From DATBMA01 sp036555105 (GTDB lineage Bacteria > Actinomycetota > Acidimicrobiia > Spongiisociales > ZC4RG35): DNA of 5,409 nucleotides. The DNA lies in assembly GCA_036555105.1 (NCBI GenBank), contig DATBMA010000087.1, positions 1 to 5,409 on the forward strand. The letters are read 5' to 3'. This document shows, piece by piece, positions 1-4,194 of this stretch; the stretch's first letter is position 1; every line of letters begins with the position of its first letter. A program made the position numbers and the translations under genes. Below the pieces are notes generated by a model that was not told where the DNA came from, ran no database searches, and saw only the letters and a list, made by a program, of their open reading frames with translations.

Positions 1-513
1 ATGGATCCCGTCGAGGGTGGCCGAGGTGAACCGATCCTCCGCCATGTGTCCCGCACTGTTGGCGAAGAGGATGGAGGTGGCGTTGGTGTCGCAGTACCCG
101 GCGGCCGACAGCCCCGCTCCTGCCTCGACGAAAGCCTTCACCACCTCGGCTCGAGCCGCTGGGGAGGCGGAGGCCGTCTCTTCGTCCCAGTGGTTGAAGG
201 CATCAACCGCGATCGGCGCGGTCAAGCCCGGCCACTCAGGGTCTTCCGGCTGCAGTCGCGCCGATGCCACGGCTTCGGAGACCGTTCTCTCGAGATCGTC
301 CTTGCCGACGCGGTTGCTGGTGGCAGAAGCGATCCGGCCGCCCAGAGCCACCTTGACGGTCACCGCCGGCCCTTCCTCAGCCACGTTCTGGTGGATATAC
401 GAGTTGGCGAATCGGGTCAGGGCCTGGGTGCCCTCCGCCACCGTCACCTCGGCCTCAGCCGCAGGATCGATCAGAGCCAGGGCCTGTTGCGCGATCGTTG
501 ACAGGCGGCTCAT
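1..513 (-). CDS. tldE: TldE/PmbA-like metalloprotease subunit, N-terminal 171 residues (cut by window edge)
   Basis: The minus strand from the ATG at 513-511 is open to base 1 (171 codons, beginning MSRLSTIAQQ); no stop lies in the window, so the C-terminal part is missing. It resembles the N-terminal domain of the TldD/PmbA family: residues about 34-44 (RFANSYIHQNV) match the family pattern in which an RFA-N-xIHQN element follows a short acidic strand, and the segment to about 100 is the expected mixed alpha/beta domain. In the known family, TldE/PmbA is the partner without a metal site that pairs with TldD to form a cytoplasmic protease acting on unfolded or modified peptides (for example microcin B17 precursor and CcdA in E. 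coli). Its ATG overlaps the tldD stop as ATGA, so translation is probably coupled and the two proteins made in similar amounts. The partner role follows mainly from the tldD neighbour; the absence of HExxxH cannot be checked here. Confidence 0.85.
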   Translation of the reverse strand, partial: MSRLSTIAQQALALIDPAAEAEVTVAEGTQALTRFANSYIHQNVAEEGPAVTVKVALGGRIASATSNRVGKDDLERTVSEAVASARLQPEDPEWPGLTAPIAVDAFNHWDEETASASPAARAEVVKAFVEAGAGLSAAGYCDTNATSILFANSAGHMAEDRFTSATLDGIH

Positions 514-1949
514 CCCCGCACCCCCACCCGCACCGACTGGAAGCGGGCCGGCACGGCAGGATGAGCGGTGTGGGCGAGCTGTATCGGCTGTCCCTTCCCG
601 CAGTTGGGTAGCCCCCAGAGCACCCACTCCGACTCGCTGCCGACCATGTCCATGGAGCCCCAGAACTGCGGCGTGATCCCCGTGTAGGTGGGGTTCTTGA
701 CCATCTTGCCGAGCTTCCCGTTCTTGACCTCCCAGGCGGCCTCGCACCCGAACTGGAAGTTGAGCCGCCGGTCGTCGATCGACCACGAGCGGTTGTTGTT
801 GTAGACGTAGCCGTCTTGGGTGTCGGCAATCATCTCGTCTCGGCTCGACGAGCCCGGGAGCAAGCCGACGTTGGTCATGCGCACCATCGGAAGGCGGTTG
901 TATCCGTCGCCCCGCACCATCCCTCCCGGAGGCAGCCCGGCGATGGCGGCCGAATCTCGGCCGGAGAGGACTCCCACCCAGGTTCCTTCCTTCACGATGT
1001 CCACTCGCTGGGCCGGGGTGCCCTCGTCGTCGTAGCCGAAGGTGCCGAGCGCACCGGGCAAGGTGGCGTCGGCGGTGATGTTCATCAACGGCGACCCGTA
1101 CTTGTGCTGATTGAGCTTGTCCAGCTCCAGATGGGAGGTGCCGGCGAACGCTGCCTCCCACCCGAGGATCCGATCGAGCTCGATGGCGTGGCCCACCGAC
1201 TCGTGGATCTGCAGCGCCACCTGCGCCGCATCGAGGATCAGCGTCTTCTCCCCCTCCTCCATCTCGGCGGCGGTGAGCAGTGCCACCGCCTCCTCGGCGA
1301 TCCGTTGGGCGTGGGCAGGAAAATCCCAACGCCGGACGATCTCGTAGCCGCCGGTCTCGTACTGCCCGAAGCTCTGGGGGTATGAGCGGACCTGGGTCTC
1401 CCGCTCACCTACCGCCAGAGCCGACATGCCTCCCCCCGACTCGACCAGCTGCTGGAAGATGCGGTGCCCCTGTGACGACACGAACCACTTCTTCGAGTCC
1501 CAGAAGTTGAGGTTGGCCCTGGCCAAGGCGACACCTTCTGTCTCCTGCATGGCACTGGTGAGCCCGATGAGCAGGTCCACCTTCTCGGAGAGCGAGATCG
1601 AGAAGGGATCCTCATCGACCGGGTTCTTGTACTCGTCTTGGTTGATAGCCACCTCGGCCAGGACCTGCGCCGGCCCCGGGACCATGGCTGAAGCCTTGGC
1701 AATGGCGGCGGCCGACTCACCGGCCTTGCGGGCGGCTTCGCTCGATGGCTCAGCCACGGCATAGAAGCCCCACGAAGAGCCGATCAGAGCCCGAACCCCG
1801 ATCCCCGCCTCTTCGGCAAGGTCGGCACCCTCGACCGACCCGTTCTGAACGGTGATCGCCTGCCGCCGTGACTCGAGGCCGCGGGCATCGGCGTAGGTGG
1901 CTCCGGCAGCGAGGGCACCTTCGACAGCGGTTTGCGCGAGATCGAACAT
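510..1949 (-). CDS. tldD: TldD-family zinc metalloprotease subunit
   Basis: This is a full-length 479-residue protein (TldD proteins are usually about 450-480). It has the family hallmarks: an N-terminal domain (about 1-220), then the metal-binding helix HESVGH at 249-254 (H249, E250, H254, followed by E257), which is the HExxxH signature of peptidase family U62, and a C-terminal LPNCGKGQP segment at 448-455 containing C450, which corresponds to the conserved cysteine that completes the zinc site in characterised TldD. A GYVYNNNRSWSIDD segment near 380-393 and the NPTYTG element near 419-424 are also typical. No signal peptide or membrane segment is visible, so it should act in the cytoplasm with the TldE-like protein encoded immediately downstream. 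The ATG at 1949 starts 26 bases after the anti-sigma stop and has no Shine-Dalgarno sequence; a TATCCT hexamer sits 9 bases before it. Substrates cannot be read from the sequence. Confidence 0.95.
   Translation of the reverse strand: MFDLAQTAVEGALAAGATYADARGLESRRQAITVQNGSVEGADLAEEAGIGVRALIGSSWGFYAVAEPSSEAARKAGESAAAIAKASAMVPGPAQVLAEVAINQDEYKNPVDEDPFSISLSEKVDLLIGLTSAMQETEGVALARANLNFWDSKKWFVSSQGHRIFQQLVESGGGMSALAVGERETQVRSYPQSFGQYETGGYEIVRRWDFPAHAQRIAEEAVALLTAAEMEEGEKTLILDAAQVALQIHESVGHAIELDRILGWEAAFAGTSHLELDKLNQHKYGSPLMNITADATLPGALGTFGYDDEGTPAQRVDIVKEGTWVGVLSGRDSAAIAGLPPGGMVRGDGYNRLPMVRMTNVGLLPGSSSRDEMIADTQDGYVYNNNRSWSIDDRRLNFQFGCEAAWEVKNGKLGKMVKNPTYTGITPQFWGSMDMVGSESEWVLWGLPNCGKGQPIQLAHTAHPAVPARFQSVRVGVRG
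514..534 (-). promoter_or_regulatory. G-rich initiation region directly before tldE
   Basis: Read on the minus strand, the 21 bases before the tldE ATG are G runs of 2, 3, 5 and 4 separated by TGC, T and TGC, the last run touching the start codon. They also encode the end of TldD (VRVGVRG). There is no standard GGAGG at normal spacing; GGTG about 7 bases before ATG is the best match. The run could provide ribosome binding in an ATGA-coupled pair, or fold as a two-tier G-quadruplex. Both are inferences; glycine and valine codons explain much of the composition. Confidence 0.3.
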
Positions 1950-1958
1950 GGCCGGGCG

Positions 1959-1964
1959 AGGATA
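1959..1964 (-). promoter_or_regulatory. possible -10 element (TATCCT) before tldD
   Basis: TATCCT on the minus strand fits the TANNNT -10 pattern of housekeeping sigma factors and lies 9 bases before the tldD ATG, inside the 26-base gap after the anti-sigma gene. Because no Shine-Dalgarno sequence precedes tldD, a leaderless or near-leaderless mRNA starting here would explain how it is translated. No clear -35 is visible. This would make tldD-tldE partly independent of the sigma operon. Confidence 0.35.
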
Positions 1965-1975
1965 GGGCAGGCGGG

Positions 1976-2608
1976 TCAGCCTGCCGCCGGCTCGGCGCGA
2001 CCTTTCAGCATCACCAGGTCGGAGACTGCGGGCCCATCACCTTCCCCTTGCAACGTCACCCAAATCCATGGGTAGCTCCCCGGCGGGACTCCCGACCAGA
2101 GGACCACATGCTCCCCCTCCCCCCGGAGATGGAACGTGCCGATGCTCACCCCTTCCCCGTCATCGCTCCAGACCCAACCTTCGTAGTACGACCCCTCGGG
2201 GGCGGCCTCGAGACCTGTCAGGTCGAGGCTGATCTTCCATCCCGTGCTGACGGGCTCCACCACCGCCCTCCCGGCGGCCTGGGGCGCCAGCTCGGTCCCG
2301 GCCATCGCCACCACGGTGCCCGCCGGCTGCTGTACGGCCGCGACGATCGCCCCCATCGCCAAGACGGCCACCAGGGCGGCCACCCCCGCCATCCAGGTCC
2401 GACGGCTTCGGGTGGGGGCGTCCCGCGCGGCAGAGGCGCCGCTCTCCCGACCGACGGTGGAGAGCAGGCCCTCCATCACCTCGGCAGGAGGCTCATCCCA
2501 CGACTCCGTCCTCCCCAAGACCCGCCGGATCAGGTCGAGTTGTTCTGGCTCGGGTGGGTCACCGCTGCCGGTGGCCAGGTACTCGGCCCGGGTCTCGTCA
2601 GGTTCCAT
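1976..2608 (-). CDS. membrane-anchored anti-sigma factor, RskA-type C-terminal domain
   Basis: Single-pass membrane protein that should bind and inhibit the ECF sigma factor encoded just upstream. With the ATG at 2608 it has 210 residues. Residues 1-70 are hydrophilic and predicted cytoplasmic; the LIRRVLGR...SWDEPPAEVMEGLLSTV stretch (about 26-52) resembles the short helical sigma-binding segment of many actinobacterial anti-sigma factors. A run of charged residues (TRSRRTW, 66-72) precedes one transmembrane helix at about 72-92. The outer part (about 125-203) looks like the RskA C-terminal domain: YYEGWVWS near 141-148, GTFHL near 157-161, and IWVTLQGEGDG at 182-192 in place of the usual VTxEPxGG. 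There is no cysteine, so no HxxxCxxC zinc motif. The start could also be GTG at 2614, but the GGA at 2617-2619 is better spaced for the ATG; an in-frame TGA lies further upstream. It ends 26 bases before tldD. Family assignment is firm at the architecture level; the signal sensed is unknown. Confidence 0.85.
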   Translation of the reverse strand: MEPDETRAEYLATGSGDPPEPEQLDLIRRVLGRTESWDEPPAEVMEGLLSTVGRESGASAARDAPTRSRRTWMAGVAALVAVLAMGAIVAAVQQPAGTVVAMAGTELAPQAAGRAVVEPVSTGWKISLDLTGLEAAPEGSYYEGWVWSDDGEGVSIGTFHLRGEGEHVVLWSGVPPGSYPWIWVTLQGEGDGPAVSDLVMLKGRAEPAAG

Positions 2609-2653
2609 CTTCACCGTCCAGTACGCAGGGTGGGCGGGGCTGGTTCACGCGTG

Positions 2654-3235
2654 TCATGTCTCCTCCAGATGAGAGAGGAGCTGCAAGAGGCGGGCGTGGG
2701 CGCGATGCGACCGCGACTTGACCGTGCCCAAGGGCACACCCAGCAGCGTGGCGATCTCGACGTGACTGAAGCCGGCGAAGTGCGACAGCTTGATCACCTG
2801 CCGCTCATCGTCCGGTAGGCGGTCGAGAGCGGCCCTCACCTCGAACACCTCGTAAACGGTCTCCAAGCCCGGGGCCATCGACGCCACCTCCGACAACTCC
2901 GCCTCGCCTCGCCTGGCCTCGCGGCGATACAGGTCGATGGCGGTACGGCGGGCAATGGCGTAGATCCAGGGCCCAAAGTCGCGCTCGGGGTCGTAGATCG
3001 AGGAGGCCCGCCAGGCCTTGATGAAGGTCTGCTGGGTGGCGTCGGCAGCCAGTCCCCGGTCGCGAAGGATGCTCATCGAGACGGCGAAGACCGGGCCCCC
3101 ATATCGCTCGAAGACCGCCTTCACCGCCGCCTCGTCGCCCGACCGGAACCGCTCGAGGACCTCGCGCTCCACCTTTCGATTCTGCCAGCCGCGAACCGTT
3201 TGCGGGCCGGTTGCGTACTGCAGGTCTGACACCAC
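2654..3235 (-). CDS. ECF-family (group 4) RNA polymerase sigma factor, SigK/RpoE-like
   Basis: Alternative sigma factor directing RNA polymerase to a special promoter class. The protein has 193 residues from the GTG at 3235. Sigma region 2 covers about 24-105, with DATQQTFIKAWR (65-76) and the DPERDFGPWIYAIARRTAIDLYRRE core-binding and -10 recognition segment (82-106). A charged linker (107-127) leads to region 4 (about 132-188), with ALDRLPDDERQVI and a helix-turn-helix at about 156-178 (HVEIATLLGVPLGTVKSRSHRA) that reads the -35. There is no region 1 or 3 and no extra C-terminal domain, as expected for ECF factors. It contains no cysteine. The first 21 residues have no family similarity, and no Shine-Dalgarno sequence precedes GTG 3235; GTG at 3172 (residue 22) is a plausible true start and would give 172 residues and a 78-base divergent gap. 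The next gene is its likely anti-sigma factor. The target is probably its own operon and the divergent lipoprotein; this is inferred. Confidence 0.92.
   Translation of the reverse strand: MVSDLQYATGPQTVRGWQNRKVEREVLERFRSGDEAAVKAVFERYGGPVFAVSMSILRDRGLAADATQQTFIKAWRASSIYDPERDFGPWIYAIARRTAIDLYRREARRGEAELSEVASMAPGLETVYEVFEVRAALDRLPDDERQVIKLSHFAGFSHVEIATLLGVPLGTVKSRSHRAHARLLQLLSHLEET
2900..2919. repeat. 5-base tandem repeat (CGCCT) in the sigma linker
   Basis: Three exact copies of CGCCT (plus strand, 2900-2914) are followed by one variant GGCCT (2915-2919). They lie in the sigma gene where it encodes the charged linker between regions 2 and 4 (about residues 106-112). The unit is not a multiple of three, so gain or loss of a copy would shift the frame and remove region 4. 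With so few copies this may be only codon bias for Arg, Glu and Ala. Confidence 0.5.
3193..3217 (+). promoter_or_regulatory. candidate ECF-type promoter for the lipoprotein gene
   Basis: On the plus strand GAACC (3193-3197; CGAAC from 3192) is followed after 16 bases by CGTA (3214-3217). This resembles the common ECF promoter shape, GGAAC with CGT about 16-17 bases later. No TANNNT housekeeping -10 is present between here and the lipoprotein start. Transcription would begin near 3224, leaving a leader of about 27 bases that contains the GGAGG site. The -35 overlaps an AACCG/CGGTT inverted repeat (3194-3198 and 3208-3212). The element lies inside the annotated 5' end of the sigma gene. Assignment to the neighbouring sigma factor is an inference. 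Confidence 0.4.
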
Positions 3236-3237
3236 AC

Positions 3238-3242
3238 GGAGG
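3238..3242 (+). promoter_or_regulatory. ribosome binding site of the lipoprotein gene
   Basis: GGAGG ends 8 bases before the ATG at 3251. It is the only textbook Shine-Dalgarno sequence in front of any gene in the window and fixes the lipoprotein start. It lies 2 bases from the annotated GTG start of the divergent sigma gene. Confidence 0.85.
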
Positions 3243-3250
3243 TTGCAATC

Positions 3251-3754
3251 ATGCGAAGAAGCCCATTGGCTCTGGCCACCGCCACCGTGATCCTGCTGGC
3301 CGCGTGCGGAGGGGGAGCCACCACAACCGCCCCGGCCGGGACTCCTGACGCCACGACCGGCGCGACCGGCGCGGTATCCACGGCTTCCACCGACCTCGGC
3401 ACGATCCTGGTAGATCCCGCAGGCTTCACTCTCTACGTGTTCACCAACGACAGCGACCGCGCCTCCGCCTGTTACGACGATTGCTCCACCCTGTGGCCGC
3501 CGGTTCCAGCCGACACCCCGATCTCGTCGGACCTCGACGGCTCGCTCTTCGGCTCTTCGAGCCGAACCGACGGGGTCGAGCAGCTCACCGTCGACGGCCG
3601 ACCGCTCTATCGCTACACGCCCGACACCAACCCGGGCGACACCACCGGCCAGGGTTTCAGCGGCGTCTGGTTCGTGGTCGGGGCCGACGGTCAGATGATC
3701 GAAACCCAGGCATCTTCGCCGTCGTCCCCGGCGTACAACCGCACCGACTACTGA
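3251..3754 (+). CDS. secreted lipoprotein with two COG4315 (Lipoprotein_15) repeats
   Basis: A 167-residue exported lipoprotein. The start has positively charged MRRS, a hydrophobic stretch (5-15) and a lipobox LAAC ending at C19, so signal peptidase II should cleave before C19 and anchor the protein to the outer face of the membrane. A Gly/Thr/Ala-rich linker (20-47) follows. Two repeats of the 'secreted repeat of unknown function' family are clear: the first (about 48-85) with GFTLYVFTND and the CYDDC...WPP motif (C74, C78); the second (about 99-143) with GRPLYRYTPDTNPGD and GVWFVV. A short Ser/Pro-rich tail ends at 167. The family's biochemical role is not established. It is divergent from an ECF sigma/anti-sigma pair, has a strong GGAGG site and a candidate ECF promoter, so it is a likely regulon member. 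It converges with the thioesterase gene, with 13 bases between the stops. Confidence 0.93.
   Translation: MRRSPLALATATVILLAACGGGATTTAPAGTPDATTGATGAVSTASTDLGTILVDPAGFTLYVFTNDSDRASACYDDCSTLWPPVPADTPISSDLDGSLFGSSSRTDGVEQLTVDGRPLYRYTPDTNPGDTTGQGFSGVWFVVGADGQMIETQASSPSSPAYNRTDY
3354..3371. repeat. two tandem 9-base repeats in the lipoprotein linker
   Basis: CGACCGGCG occurs twice in direct succession (3354-3362 and 3363-3371). The copies encode part of the Thr/Gly/Ala-rich linker (TTGATGA) that tethers the lipoprotein domains to the membrane. The unit is a multiple of three, so copy-number change would lengthen or shorten the tether in frame. Confidence 0.6.
3548..3566. repeat. perfect 8-base inverted repeat with 3-base loop inside the lipoprotein gene
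   Basis: TTCGGCTC, loop TTC, GAGCCGAA. The arms are exact reverse complements and would form a tight mRNA hairpin around codons 100-106 between the two lipoprotein repeats. There is no following T run, so it is not a standard terminator. The coding of LFGSSSRT may account for it. Confidence 0.6.
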
Positions 3755-3765
3755 CCTCCGAGGTC
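3753..3765. terminator. short palindrome at the lipoprotein/thioesterase convergence
   Basis: GACCTCCGAGGTC spans the lipoprotein stop codon and nearly all of the 13-base gap between the two convergent stop codons. It can fold as 5 base pairs with a 3-base loop. It lacks a T run on either strand, so as a two-way terminator it is weak; only the position favours that role. Confidence 0.3.
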
Positions 3766-3767
3766 TC

Positions 3768-4160
3768 TCAGAGCTTCAGCATTGCCTCAACAAAGCCGTC
3801 GGGCGGGCGGTGGGGACGACCTTCGAGGTCCGTGAACGCGGCGCGGACCTCGAGGGTTGCAATCAGGTTTCCATCGCGCCGCATTTCCTGGCGCCACTTG
3901 GAGGATGCCCGCGCCGTCTCCGCCACCTCCGTGCCGATCTCTAGCACGTCGTGCAGACCGGCCGGTGCCAGGAACCTGGCGTTCAATTCCACCACCACGA
4001 TCTGGAAGCCGGCCTCCTTCAGGACGTTCATACCGAAGCCGATCGCGTCCAACGCCTCGACTCTGGCTGATTCGAAGTAGCCGAGATAGCTCGTGTGATT
4101 CACATGGTCGTAGGGGTCCAGTTCGTAAAACCGGACTTTGACCTCGGTGTGGTGGCTCAC
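3768..4160 (-). CDS. acyl-CoA thioesterase, hot-dog fold (4HBT/YbgC-FcbC group)
   Basis: A 130-residue protein from GTG 4160, the usual length for a single hot-dog domain. Such enzymes hydrolyse acyl-CoA thioesters to free acid and CoA in the cytoplasm, usually as dimers or tetramers. The N-terminal pattern VRFYELDPYDHVNHTSYLGY (residues 9-28) matches the family signature, with the usual catalytic aspartate at D15 and HVNH at 19-22, followed by the long central helix YFESARVEAL (28-37; E30, R33). Beta strands follow in VVVELNARFLAPA (55-67) and a C-terminal LEVRAAFTD (103-111). The minus-strand reading frame stays open far upstream to about 4649, but that part overlaps the dehydrogenase and has no family similarity, so the GTG next to the conserved region is chosen. 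No Shine-Dalgarno sequence is seen; TACCGT lies 11 bases before the start. The acyl substrate (aromatic, short or long chain) cannot be told. Confidence 0.88.
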   Translation of the reverse strand: MSHHTEVKVRFYELDPYDHVNHTSYLGYFESARVEALDAIGFGMNVLKEAGFQIVVVELNARFLAPAGLHDVLEIGTEVAETARASSKWRQEMRRDGNLIATLEVRAAFTDLEGRPHRPPDGFVEAMLKL

Positions 4161-4171
4161 CCTGGGCGCCG

Positions 4172-4177
4172 ACGGTA
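4172..4177 (-). promoter_or_regulatory. possible -10 element (TACCGT) of the thioesterase gene
   Basis: TACCGT on the minus strand fits TANNNT and lies 11 bases before the GTG at 4160. Transcription would start only a few bases before the start codon, consistent with the lack of a Shine-Dalgarno sequence. No -35 consensus is clear at the expected place near 4195-4200. Confidence 0.3.
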
Positions 4178-4181
4178 GCCC

Positions 4182-4187
4182 TACGCT
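4182..4187 (+). promoter_or_regulatory. possible -10 element (TACGCT) giving a leaderless dehydrogenase mRNA
   Basis: TACGCT fits TANNNT and ends 7 bases before the GTG at 4195, so transcription would begin at or next to the start codon. No ribosome binding site is present, as expected for leaderless translation. It interleaves with the minus-strand -10 candidate, so the two promoters could not be occupied at once. Confidence 0.4.
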
Positions 4188-4194
4188 CCCCGGC

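Noticed and set aside
1..501. Plus-strand open frame across the left edge
   Set aside because: The minus-strand frame carries the TldE motif and the ATGA junction with tldD; the plus frame has no recognisable feature.
816..1385. Plus-strand open frame opposite the catalytic part of tldD
   Set aside because: Shadow of tldD; composition is biased to Arg, Gly and His with no motif and no ribosome site.
1868..2818. Long plus-strand open frame (316 codons) opposite the anti-sigma and sigma genes
   Set aside because: It is the antisense of clearly recognisable genes, has no family similarity and is rich in Arg, Gly, Pro and His, as expected of shadow frames in high-GC DNA.
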